Below are positions 28,501-35,914 of a DNA stretch of 64,000 nt, one piece after another. Position numbers and translations under genes: made by a program. This stretch comes from Rugamonas aquatica (GTDB lineage Bacteria > Pseudomonadota > Gammaproteobacteria > Burkholderiales > Burkholderiaceae_D). Below the pieces are notes generated by a model that saw nothing but the letters and a program-made list of their open reading frames with translations, did not search any database and was not told where the DNA came from. The first letter of the stretch is position 1; each line of letters opens with the position of its first letter. The stretch covers positions 67,224 to 131,223 of the forward strand of contig NZ_WHUG01000019.1 in NCBI RefSeq assembly GCF_009380215.1, in the 5' to 3' direction.

Positions 28501-31500
28501 ACCGCGCAAGTGCAGGCGCTCAGCACCAACCAGCTGATCTCGCTGACGATGGACCAGCTGCAAAACCTGACCACGGCGCAGATGGACGCGCTGACCTCGG
28601 CCCAGGCCGCCTCGCTGACCACCGCGCAGATCGCCGCGCTGACCACGCTGCAAGTCGACAACCTGGCGACCCGCCAGCTCGGCGCGCTGGGCAGCAACCA
28701 GATCGCCGCCATCAGCACCGACAACTTCGCCACGCTGTCGAGCACGCAGATCGGCGCGCTCAACGCCGCCCAGTTCGGCGCCATCACCACCGACCAGATC
28801 GTGGCCCTGAGCAGCATGCAGGCGGCCTCGCTGAGCACCGCGCAAGTGGCCGCCCTCAGCAGCGACCAGCTCGATGCGCTGGAAACGGCCGACTTCGTCG
28901 CGCTGAAATCGTCGCAGATCGCCGCCATCGGCAGCGCCAACATCGCCGCGCTGACCACCGGCCTGGTCAGCGCCCTGACCACCGCCCAGATCGTCGGCCT
29001 GAACAACGGCCAGATCGCCGCGCTGAGCACCGACCACATCACCGTGCTGGGCACCGCCCAGGTCGGCACGCTGAGCACCGCGCAGATCACCGCGCTCAGC
29101 ACCAACCAGATCGTTGCCCTCAGCACCATGGACTTCGTGGCGCTGCGCAGCAACCAGCTGGCCGCGTTCAGCACGGCCCAGTTCGCCGCGCTGACCAGCG
29201 ACCAGTTGAACGCGCTGTCGACCAACGCCTTCACCGGCCTGACCACGCAGATGCTGGCCTCGCTGACGGCCGCGCAATTCAGCCAGCTGAGCACCGCGCA
29301 GGTCGCCGCGCTGACCTCGCTGCAAGCGCCGTCGCTGAGCACCGCCCAGCTGGCCGCGTTCAGCACCGACCAGTTCGCCGTGCTGGGCACCAGCGCCATC
29401 AGCCACCTGCTGGCCGCGCAGTTCGCCACGCTGGGCACCGACCAGATCGTCGCCTTGAGCACCGCGCAAGTCCGCTCGCTGAGCAGCGTGCAATTGACCG
29501 CGCTGACCAGCAGCCAGGTCGGCGCGCTGGAAACGGCCGACCTGGCCGCGCTGAGCACCGCGCAAGTGAGCACGCTGGGCAGCGACCAGTTGCTGGCCCT
29601 GCTGACCGATCAGTTCGCCTCACTGAGCACCAGCCAGGTCGCGGCGCTGACGACCGACCAGGTCGCCGGCGGCCTGAGCACCGACCAGATCGTCGCGCTG
29701 ACCACGGCGCAAGCGACGTCGCTGGCGACGCGCCAGGTGGCCGCGCTCACCACGGCCCAGATCGCCGCGCTGGAAACGGCCGACCTGTCATCCTTCACCA
29801 CGCGCCAGATGGTGGCGCTGCGCAGCGACCAGATCGCCGTATTGGGCAGCGACCAGTTGAACGCGCTGACCACGGCCGAACTGGTGGCGCTGACCACCAG
29901 CCAACTCAGCAACGGCCTCAGCACGACCCAGCTGGCCGCGCTGGACAGCGCCCACATCACGGCGCTGGGCACGGCGCAGCTGGCCTACGGCCTGGGCAGC
30001 GACAGCATCGCCGCGCTGACCACCGACCAGATCGCCGCGCTGCGCACCGCGCAGACCGTCGCGCTGGCCACCAGCCAGGTGCAGGCGCTGACGACCGACC
30101 AGATCGTCGCGCTGAGCACCGCGCAAGTCTCGACGCTGAGCACGCAGCAAGTCGCGGCGCTCACCACCGACCAGATCATCGCGCTGGAAACCGTGGACGT
30201 GAACGCCATGAGCACGCGCCAGATCGCCGCGCTCGGCACGTCCCAGATCGCCTTCCTGGGCAGCGCCCAGCTCAACGCGCTGAGCCTGACGCAATTGGCC
30301 GCCTTCAGCACCGCCCAGCTGGCCAACGGCTTGCAGATCAACCAGGTGGCGGCGCTCGACACCGACCACATCGCCGCGCTCAGCACGGCGCAACTGGCCT
30401 ACGGCCTGACCATCAACAACCTGCTGGCCCTGACCAGCGACCAGATCCGCGCGCTGAAAACCGCGCAGCTCGCCGCGCTGACCACCGCCCAGGCCAGCAG
30501 CCTGTCCACCGACCAGATCGCCGCCTTGCAGACGGCCCAGATCACCGGCCTGTCCACCGCGCAGATGCCGACGCTGACCGCCGACCAGCTGGCCGCGCTG
30601 AGCACCGCGCAAGTGGCCGCGCTGGACACGCAAGACCTGGCCGCGCTGACCGCCAGCCAGTTCACCGGCCTGTCCACCGACCAGACCGTCGCACTGACGA
30701 CGGCGCAGATCCGCGGCCTGAAAACCGCGCAGATCGCCGCCATCGACGTGCCGCAGGTGAACGTCCTCAGCACCGACCAGATCGCCGCGCTGAGCACCGC
30801 GCAAGCGGCCTCGCTGAGCATCAACGCCATCGTCGCGCTGTCGACCAACCAGATCGGCGCCTTGCAGACGGCCGACGTGGCCGCGCTGGGCACGCTGCAG
30901 GTGTCCAGCCTCGATGTCAGCCAGTTGGCCGGCCTGAACACCGCGCAGATCCAGGCGCTGACCAGCCTGCAGCTGGGCGCGATGACGGCCGACCAGATGT
31001 TCGCGCTGAGCACCAGCCAGATCGCCGCGCTGCGCACCGCGCAGATCGGCTACCTGAACACCACGCAACTGGCCGCGCTGTCGAACACGCAGATCCAGGC
31101 GCTGACCACGGCGCAAGTCGCCAGCATCAAGCTCAGCCAGATCACCGCGCTGACGGTGGACCAGATCGCCGCGTTCAGCACCGACCAGCTGCAAGCCGTG
31201 ACCGCTTCGCAGATCCAGACGCTGACCAGCACCCAGCTCAACTCGCTGACCGGCACGCAGGCCGCGGCGCTGACCACCACGCAGATGGCGGCGCTGAAAA
31301 ACGCCCAGATCGCCGCGCTGACCATCGACCAGATCAACGCCTTCACCACCACGCAACTGGGCGCCTGGACCACCAGCCAGCTCGGTTCGCTGACGGCGAC
31401 GCAGATCGGCTACCTGTCGACCACGCAGATCGCCGGCCTGACCAATGCGCAAGTGGCCGGCCTGAAAACCAGCCAGCTGATCGTCTTCACCACCGACCAG

Positions 31501-32463
31501 ATCGCCGCGTTCACGGCCGGCCAGGTGCCATCGCTGACCACGGCCGGCCTGGCCGCGCTCAGCGTCACCCAGGCCAACGCCTTCACCGGCGGCCAGATCG
31601 GCGCGATGTCGGTCACGCAGACCATGGCGCTGAACGCTTCGTCGAGCAACTACGCCACGCCGCTGGTGCTGGACCTGGATGGCAACGGCGTGCAAACGCT
31701 GGGCATCGCGGCCGGCGTGCAGTTCGACATCCGCGCCGAAGGCAAGAAAGTCAACACCGGCTGGGTCGACGCCCACGACGGCTTGCTGGCCCTGGACCGC
31801 AACGGCGACGGCGTCATCAACGACGGCGGCGAACTGTTCGGCAGCGCCACCACCCTGGCGGACGGTAGTGCGACCACTGGTCGCACGGCCGCCGACGGCT
31901 ACGCCGCGCTGAAGTCGCTCGACAGCAACGGCGACGGCCAGATCACCAGCGCCGACAGCGCCTTTGGCGCGCTGCGGGTCTGGGTGGACGCCAACTCCGA
32001 CGGCGTCAGCCAGGCGGACGAGCTGAAGACGCTGGGTCAGCTGGGCATCGCCGCGATCGGCACCGACGCCAAGCACACGCTGACGCTACAGAACGGCAAC
32101 GCCATCGGCATGACGTCGAGCTATACCGGCACCGACGGCAGCACCCACGCCAGCGCCGACGTCTGGTTCCTGGCGCAGAAGACCGCGACCACGGCCGCGG
32201 CCACGCTGCAGCAACAGGTGAGCGGCCTGAGCAACGCGATGGCGACGTATGCCAGCGCGGCCGCTGCGGCGCCCGCGCCACAGGCGGCGCTGACCAAGCC
32301 GAGCGATGCGGCAACAAGCGATGCCAATGCACAAGCACTGGCCGACGCCATGCAGCACTACCGCAGCCGCCAGGCGCTGCAAGGCGCCGCCGCGGCGCTG
32401 AGCAACCAGCACGAAGATGCCGCGCGCAACGCCGGCACCTGGTTCAGCGTTCCCAACCGCTAA
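22546..32463 (+). CDS. Giant octapeptide-repeat protein with FrpC-like Ca-binding C-terminal module
   Basis: 3305 residues from the ATG at 22546, chosen because TAAGGAGAA lies just upstream; a start at 22507 is open but unsupported. Residues ~8-3030 are about 375 tandem octads with consensus L-[ST]-[ST]-x-Q-[ILV]-x-A. Some octads carry ETxDLA; these marker octads recur mostly every 10 then 7 octads. From residue 3038 (TPLVLDLDGNG) to about 3205 comes a module like the FrpC self-processing/RTX-associated domain, with EF-hand-like loops DRNGDGVINDGGE, DSNGDGQITSAD and DANSDGVSQADE. The Asp of the self-cleaving Asp-Pro bond is Thr here. The last ~95 residues are Ala/Gln-rich. No signal peptide is present, and the C-terminal module suggests type I secretion. 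No enzyme activity is evident; likely a structural surface or extracellular fibre (inference). Base-level repeats are near-identical. Confidence 0.85.
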   Translation: MPSIVPGLNTDQIASLQTSQIAFLTTADIVLLSTLQMTAWSTTQLAAFGTSQLRALSTQNLQALNTQQLGYGFTTKQIAALTTGQIVSLSTNQLVHGLTTDQFASLATVQVAALGTQQLSIVGTDDIAALRSSQLVALSTAQLRSLTTDQIVSLSSSQAASLQTRQIAALSSNQLAAIDTDDIAALSTQQLNALATSQLGALTTAQMAALRTAQSSNLSTLQISALGTDQLAALGTDGFAALKTAQIAALTTKQFAALSTDQIVALTTAQTAALTTLQLGQMSSTQLAAMETQDFAALKSQQLNALSTATTAVLSTDQIAALTTAQIAAMRSSQLRGLSTDQIVALTTAQVAALGTQQVIVLTSDQVAAIETRDLAAMKTAQVAAFTTAQINALGTAQLAGLTTAQAAGLATQQLAALSTTLLTAMETQDLAALRTQQIAALATGGIAALGTDQIAALTSLQMGALKTTQLAALGTDQIAALNTAQVAGLASQQVAALSTTQLTAFSTANLASLKTQQLAAMGTSQIAALSTDQIVALKTAQANALSSLQLSALSSDQLNAMSTQDLAALRSQQLGGLSTSNVRSLTTDQIAALTTAQLAALSTQQIVALDSNQIVALTTGQATSLTTRQVAALSSSQVAALETRDLAALKTAQLAALSTAQFSALGTDQIVGLSSLQVAALATQLIAALSTDQIAAMETQDLVALKSQQAAALNTSAVAALTTAQFAALSSVQLSNFTTAQVAALTTDQIVALTTAQAATLSTREIAALSSNQLNALETADFAALKTAQIVALTSAQVASLSTDLIVALTTAQAGALTPAQLGALSSDQLNAMETQDFAALQTSQLLGLGTKAIATLTIGQVAALKTSQIVQLTSDQIRVLNSAQLGALNTAQVNAFTTAQIGALLTEQVAVLTTTDWASLKSTQLNALGSNQLAAVTTDQIVALTSLQAGALATQQIAQLSTDQIVALETADLSALKTQQVLALGTSAVAAITTAQLQAMKTQQLAALSSKQLAALSTDQIVALTTAQASNLGSQQLAALSSDQLLAIETEDLAALKTAQLAALGTGQVSLLSTDQIVALTSAQFASLSTRQLQSLSTGQIVAMETRDLAALRTAQIAGLSTDHLNALTSTQLQALTTAQLAALASSQLAALSTAQIANLSTVQVSSLVTAQVAMLSSDQLVALGTQGLSLMRTVQIAALKTAQIATLNSDQIVALTTLQVSNLGTQQVAALSSDQLNAMESQDFAALKTAQFAALGTDVIASLTTAQITALTTTQVSSLSTRQLAALGTAQLQAFSSADIAALRTAQILALSTDQLDALGSDQFRALSIAQLAALSSAQFQALTTDQIVALSTQQAANLGTAQVRALSATQLAALETQDLAAFKTQQVAALSTAQFVLLSSDQIAGLSAAQVASLTSQQLTALATDQVRALETQDLAALRTAQLQSLSTDQLDAISTDQLQAMTAAQLASLSTAQFQGLQTAQITALTTAQVAALATGQVASLTAGQLAALNTDEIAALKTVQINALRTAQITLLSTDQIMALTSNQVGSMTTAQLSSLSSDQIGALGTADFAALSAAQLAALGALSNLSTDQIQALTLNQIAGLTTDQIAAFTTNQIVALTTRQIASVSTADLSVLSSDQLRALELQDLAAMKTAQIAALRTLQITQLTTDQVQALTTAQAAGLTTGQIAALTTDQVQALSSDELAALKTAQIAALSSDQIAALALAQLQSLGAAQLNAFGSAQIQSLSTDQIVALTTQQFQGLGTAQVAALSTQQLGAIETEDLAALKTAQIAALGTSQVQALAADRIAALTTAQAQALTTNQLLALSSAQIQALNTDDLGALKAAQIAALGSDQLNALIVDQLQSLGSAQLNALTTAQFRALSTTQIAQLTTQQYAQLGTAQLAALSSDQLATMELEDLAALLSNQILALGTLQISQLDLAHISALTTLQVAALSSNQLLALSTDQLQSITTDDLQALKTAQVQALSTNQLISLTMDQLQNLTTAQMDALTSAQAASLTTAQIAALTTLQVDNLATRQLGALGSNQIAAISTDNFATLSSTQIGALNAAQFGAITTDQIVALSSMQAASLSTAQVAALSSDQLDALETADFVALKSSQIAAIGSANIAALTTGLVSALTTAQIVGLNNGQIAALSTDHITVLGTAQVGTLSTAQITALSTNQIVALSTMDFVALRSNQLAAFSTAQFAALTSDQLNALSTNAFTGLTTQMLASLTAAQFSQLSTAQVAALTSLQAPSLSTAQLAAFSTDQFAVLGTSAISHLLAAQFATLGTDQIVALSTAQVRSLSSVQLTALTSSQVGALETADLAALSTAQVSTLGSDQLLALLTDQFASLSTSQVAALTTDQVAGGLSTDQIVALTTAQATSLATRQVAALTTAQIAALETADLSSFTTRQMVALRSDQIAVLGSDQLNALTTAELVALTTSQLSNGLSTTQLAALDSAHITALGTAQLAYGLGSDSIAALTTDQIAALRTAQTVALATSQVQALTTDQIVALSTAQVSTLSTQQVAALTTDQIIALETVDVNAMSTRQIAALGTSQIAFLGSAQLNALSLTQLAAFSTAQLANGLQINQVAALDTDHIAALSTAQLAYGLTINNLLALTSDQIRALKTAQLAALTTAQASSLSTDQIAALQTAQITGLSTAQMPTLTADQLAALSTAQVAALDTQDLAALTASQFTGLSTDQTVALTTAQIRGLKTAQIAAIDVPQVNVLSTDQIAALSTAQAASLSINAIVALSTNQIGALQTADVAALGTLQVSSLDVSQLAGLNTAQIQALTSLQLGAMTADQMFALSTSQIAALRTAQIGYLNTTQLAALSNTQIQALTTAQVASIKLSQITALTVDQIAAFSTDQLQAVTASQIQTLTSTQLNSLTGTQAAALTTTQMAALKNAQIAALTIDQINAFTTTQLGAWTTSQLGSLTATQIGYLSTTQIAGLTNAQVAGLKTSQLIVFTTDQIAAFTAGQVPSLTTAGLAALSVTQANAFTGGQIGAMSVTQTMALNASSSNYATPLVLDLDGNGVQTLGIAAGVQFDIRAEGKKVNTGWVDAHDGLLALDRNGDGVINDGGELFGSATTLADGSATTGRTAADGYAALKSLDSNGDGQITSADSAFGALRVWVDANSDGVSQADELKTLGQLGIAAIGTDAKHTLTLQNGNAIGMTSSYTGTDGSTHASADVWFLAQKTATTAAATLQQQVSGLSNAMATYASAAAAAPAPQAALTKPSDAATSDANAQALADAMQHYRSRQALQGAAAALSNQHEDAARNAGTWFSVPNR
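22570..31640 (+). repeat. Tandem 24-bp coding repeat with 408-bp super-period
   Basis: About 375 units of 24 bp encode L-[ST]-[ST]-x-Q-[ILV]-x-A. Marker units (for example at 23413, 23653, 23821, 24061, 24229) are spaced 240, 168, 240 and 168 bp apart. Nine-residue units with an extra Gly occur only near the two ends (22.7-22.9 and 29.6-30.4 kb). One six-residue unit lies near 27.3 kb. Confidence 0.9.
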
Positions 32464-32473
32464 TCCGGAAACC

Positions 32474-32551
32474 GTCGTTCCCGCGCAAGCGGGAACCCAT
32501 GCTGAGCCAGCTTCGGAGGCTCAGCATGGTCTCCCGCCTGCGCGGGAGCGA
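32474..32551. repeat. Dispersed palindromic (REP-like) element, copy C
   Basis: GTCGTTCCCGCGCAAGCGGG... and ...CCCGCCTGCGCGGGAGCGAC form two inverted hairpins flanking a central inverted repeat (GCTGAGCC / GGCTCAGC). The element starts 11 bases after the giant gene and may act as its 3' end. No separate T-tract terminator is seen there. Confidence 0.85.
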
Positions 32552-32612
32552 CGCGGCGCTTGCCTATCTGTTGAGCAGGTGGGGTTTTACAGTCTTGCTC
32601 CTGTGCCAAAAG

Positions 32613-32658
32613 TTGCCCCTTACCCTGCGACAAAAAGGTATGATAGTGCGTACCTTTT
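32613..32658 (+). promoter_or_regulatory. Promoter-like region with embedded dyad before the glycosyltransferase operon
   Basis: TTGCCC (32613) and TATGAT (32639) could be -35/-10 elements with a long 20-bp spacer. The -10 lies inside a perfect dyad AAAAGGTA-N10-TACCTTTT (32633-32640 with 32651-32658), which could be a repressor site. The ATG at 32659 touches the dyad, so the downstream ATG at 32686 is the more likely translation start. Confidence 0.35.
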
Positions 32659-32685
32659 ATGGCTCATCCCATCCTAAGCCTAGCT

Positions 32686-35600
32686 ATGACCGCACAAGTA
32701 CCTGCCGCACCCGCTCCCATCGATAACAGCCCGCTGGGCACCGTTATGGCACTGGCCGTCAAAGGCGCGCTGTCCATCGGCGACCTGTTCGGCGCCGCCG
32801 CCGTGTTGCAGGAAAGTGGACAACTGCCCGCCGCCATCGCCCTGTACCGCGCCTGGATCGACCACACGCCGTCGCCGCTGGTCTACGCCGCCTGCTTCAA
32901 CCTGGCCGTGGTGCTGTCCAATTCCGGCGACGACGCCGGCGCCGAAGCCGTGCTGCGCAAGGCCATCGCCCAGAACCCCGGCTTCGTCGAAGCCCGCCTC
33001 AACCTGGGCACGCTGCTGGAACGCACCGGCCGCCCGGACGACGCGCTGGCGATGTGGAAAACCATCCTTACCGATGAAGTGCAACCGGATATCAAGACCA
33101 ATCCGACGCTGTACGTGCAAACCCTGAACAACCTCGGCCGCCTGCTGGAAATCCGCAAGCGCTATCCCGAGGCCGAAGCCATGCTGGCGCTGAGCCTGCG
33201 CGTCGATCCGCAACAGGCCAACGTCATGACCCACTGGGTCCACCTGCGCCAGAAACAGTGCGAATGGCCGGTCTACAGCGGCCTCGAACACATCTCGGTC
33301 GCTACCATGATGGACGGCACTTCGGCGCTGGCCATGCTCAGCGCCTCGGCCGATCCGGCCCAGCAGCTGGCCGCCGCGCGCCGCTTCGTCAACGAGAAAG
33401 TCAACGCCGCCGTCGCGCCGCTGACCGGCCAGCATGGCTACGGCCACGGCCGCCTGCGCATCGGCTACCTGTCGTCGGACTTTTGCTCGCACGCCGTGTC
33501 CATCCTGACCGCCGAACTGTACGAGCTGCACGACCGCAGCAAGTTCGAGGTCTACGCCTTCAGCTGGAGCCGCGAAGACGGCTCGCCGATCCGCGCCCGC
33601 GTGGTCAAGGCCATGGACCACTACATCCGCATCGACAAGCTGAGCGACGAGCAGGCCGCGCGCACCATCCGCGCCCACGAAATCGACATCCTGGTCGACC
33701 TGCACGGCCTGACCTTGGGCGCGCGCCCCAACATCCTGGCCTACCGCCCGGCGCCGGTGCAGCTGACCTACCTCGGCTTCCCCGGCAGCACCGGCCTGCC
33801 CGGCGTCGATTACGTGATCGCCGACGAATTCCTGATCACGCCGGAAATGACCAAGGACTTCACCGAGAAGCCGCTGTACCTGCCGGACACCTTCCAGATC
33901 AACGACCGCCAGCGCCTGATCGCCGCCAAGCCGAACCGCGCCAGCGTCAACCTGCCGGAAGACGCCTTCGTCTTCGTCTCGTTCAACAACAACTTCAAGT
34001 TCACGCCCGACCTGTTCACGGTGTGGATGAACATCCTGCGCCGCGTGCCGAACAGCGTGCTGTGGCTGGTGGCCGACTATCCGGAAGTGCGCGAAAACCT
34101 GTACCGCTACGCCGAGGAAGCCGGCATCGACCGCAACCGCCTGATCTTCAACAGCCGCGCCGTGCCGGCCGAATACCTGGCGCGCTACCAGCTGGCCGAC
34201 CTGTTCCTCGACACCTTCCCGTTCAACGCCGGCACCACCGCCAGCGACGCTCTGTGGGCCGGCCTGCCGCTGCTGACCTGCGCCGGTCAGACCTTCTCGT
34301 CGCGCATGGCGGGCAGCCTGCTGCGCGCGGTCGACCTGCCGCAGCTGATTACCTACAACTTCGCCGATTACGAAGAGAAGGCCGTGGCGCTGGCCAACGA
34401 CCCGGCCCGCATCGCCTCGATGAAGCGCCAGCTGGCCGCCAACCGCCTGACCTGCCCGCTGTTCGACAGCCCGCGCTTCGTGCGCAACCTGGAAGCGGCG
34501 CTGCAGAAAGTCGCCAAGCCGGCCGCGCCGCGCCTGGCCGCGCCGGAACACGCGGTGCGTCCGCAGGAGCCGTCGGAGCACACCCTGGCCGAACCGGTGC
34601 GCATCGCCGACATCCCCATCGTCACCGTGTCCTACAACGCGCCCGACCTGATCGAAGCGCTGCTGCGCACGCTGCGCCAGTTCTACGGCAACCGCGTGTA
34701 CGTGATCGACGGCTCAAATCCCGACGTCGCCGAAAAAATCCGCGCCATCACCGACGGCTACGACAACGTCGAGTTCATTCCCTTCGGCTACAACATCCAC
34801 CACGGCCCCGGCATGGCCTGGGCGCTCAGCCACCTGGGCCTGTCGGGCGAGGTGCTGTTCCTCGATTCCGACGTCGAGGTCCTCAAGGCCGGCTTCCTGG
34901 AATCGCTGCACAGCCAGCTGCGTCCGGAAATGTACGGCGTCGGCAACGTCCAGTGGGTCAACGAAGTGGGCCACAGCCGCGACGCCGACGGCATCCCTTA
35001 TCTGCACCCGGCCTGCATGCTGGTGAACGCCGAAGTGATGCGCCAGTGGCCGCTGCCGATCAAGCACGGCGCGCCGCTGCTGCCGGCCATGCTGGCGATG
35101 CACCAGGCCGGCAAGAGCAGCCTGATGCACAGCGTCGACTGGGTGCGCAACGACTTCGCCCGCGAACCGACCCGCACCTACATCAAGCACGACTGGCAGG
35201 GCACGGTGATACGCACCGGCGGCTACCACTACGACCTGCCGAGCGCCACCAGCGAAGTCAATACCGACCTGCTGACCTTCATGCCGCCCACCGCCGGCAA
35301 GGTGGTGGAGCTGGGCTGCGGCGACGGCGCTTTCGCCAAGGCTTACCGCGCCCGCAACCCGCTGGCCAACTACACCGGCATCGAAGCCGATCCGGCGCCG
35401 GCCCAGGCCGCGCGGCCGCATTGCGACTTCGTGTTCAACCTCGACATCGAACACGCCGGCCCCGACCTGTGGGACCACGTGCGCGGCGCCGACTGCTGGG
35501 TCATGGACGAGGCGCTGGAAGCGACCGACGACCCGTGGACGCTGCTGCAGAAAGTGCGCACCAGCATCGCGCCGGGCGGCCGCATCGTCGCCACCATCCG

Positions 35601-35895
35601 CAACTTCCAGCACTGGAGCGTGCAGGCGCGGCTGAACGCCGGCGACATGCGCTACGGTCCTGGCGGCATTGAAAAATCGCGCAAGCGCATCTTCACCCGT
35701 GGCGCCATGCTGGAACTGTTCCAGCAGGCCGGCTTCCAGATCGCCGGCGGCAGCGCCCGCATCATCGACGAACCGGCGCGCGAAAAATACCTGCCGGCGA
35801 TCCGCATGATGGCTGGCGCCAGCGGCCTCGATCCGGTGGTGGCGGTGGAAGACGCGCTGCCTTGGCAATACATCGTGGTGGCTGTCGCCGCCTAA
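32686..35895 (+). CDS. TPR-GT41 (OGT/SPINDLY-like) glycosyltransferase fused to GT2-like and methyltransferase domains
   Basis: 1069 residues from ATG 32686; ATG 32659 is also possible and neither has a good ribosome site. Order: TPR-like helices (about 35-195; FNLAVVLSNSGDDAGAEAVL, NLGTLLERTGRPDDAL, NNLGRLLEIRKRYPEAEAML); GT41 catalytic region (about 250-590); GT2-like domain (about 600-840, LFLDSDVEVLKAGF as the D-x-D); SAM methyltransferase (about 865-1050, motif I VVELGCGDGAFAKAY). GT41 residues equivalent to human OGT His498, Lys842 and the T-T-x-x-D nucleotide-binding set are present as His269, Lys438 and Thr517/Thr518/Asp521. GT41 enzymes transfer sugars to Ser/Thr or Asn of proteins. 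The gene follows the giant Ser/Thr-rich repeat protein, which is the obvious candidate acceptor (inference). Confidence 0.85.
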   Translation: MTAQVPAAPAPIDNSPLGTVMALAVKGALSIGDLFGAAAVLQESGQLPAAIALYRAWIDHTPSPLVYAACFNLAVVLSNSGDDAGAEAVLRKAIAQNPGFVEARLNLGTLLERTGRPDDALAMWKTILTDEVQPDIKTNPTLYVQTLNNLGRLLEIRKRYPEAEAMLALSLRVDPQQANVMTHWVHLRQKQCEWPVYSGLEHISVATMMDGTSALAMLSASADPAQQLAAARRFVNEKVNAAVAPLTGQHGYGHGRLRIGYLSSDFCSHAVSILTAELYELHDRSKFEVYAFSWSREDGSPIRARVVKAMDHYIRIDKLSDEQAARTIRAHEIDILVDLHGLTLGARPNILAYRPAPVQLTYLGFPGSTGLPGVDYVIADEFLITPEMTKDFTEKPLYLPDTFQINDRQRLIAAKPNRASVNLPEDAFVFVSFNNNFKFTPDLFTVWMNILRRVPNSVLWLVADYPEVRENLYRYAEEAGIDRNRLIFNSRAVPAEYLARYQLADLFLDTFPFNAGTTASDALWAGLPLLTCAGQTFSSRMAGSLLRAVDLPQLITYNFADYEEKAVALANDPARIASMKRQLAANRLTCPLFDSPRFVRNLEAALQKVAKPAAPRLAAPEHAVRPQEPSEHTLAEPVRIADIPIVTVSYNAPDLIEALLRTLRQFYGNRVYVIDGSNPDVAEKIRAITDGYDNVEFIPFGYNIHHGPGMAWALSHLGLSGEVLFLDSDVEVLKAGFLESLHSQLRPEMYGVGNVQWVNEVGHSRDADGIPYLHPACMLVNAEVMRQWPLPIKHGAPLLPAMLAMHQAGKSSLMHSVDWVRNDFAREPTRTYIKHDWQGTVIRTGGYHYDLPSATSEVNTDLLTFMPPTAGKVVELGCGDGAFAKAYRARNPLANYTGIEADPAPAQAARPHCDFVFNLDIEHAGPDLWDHVRGADCWVMDEALEATDDPWTLLQKVRTSIAPGGRIVATIRNFQHWSVQARLNAGDMRYGPGGIEKSRKRIFTRGAMLELFQQAGFQIAGGSARIIDEPAREKYLPAIRMMAGASGLDPVVAVEDALPWQYIVVAVAA

Positions 35896-35914
35896 GCCTG
35901 GAGCCTGACATTCT

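Noticed and set aside
22755..29573. Very long open frames on the minus strand across the giant gene (also 25339-29565 and 22702-25275)
   Set aside because: They arise because the 24-bp repeat excludes stop codons in other frames. The translations are low-complexity mirrors of the repeat and have no start signals or domains.
22570..31640. CRISPR-like regular short repeats
   Set aside because: Repeats are contiguous 24-bp coding units without spacers, and no cas genes are present.
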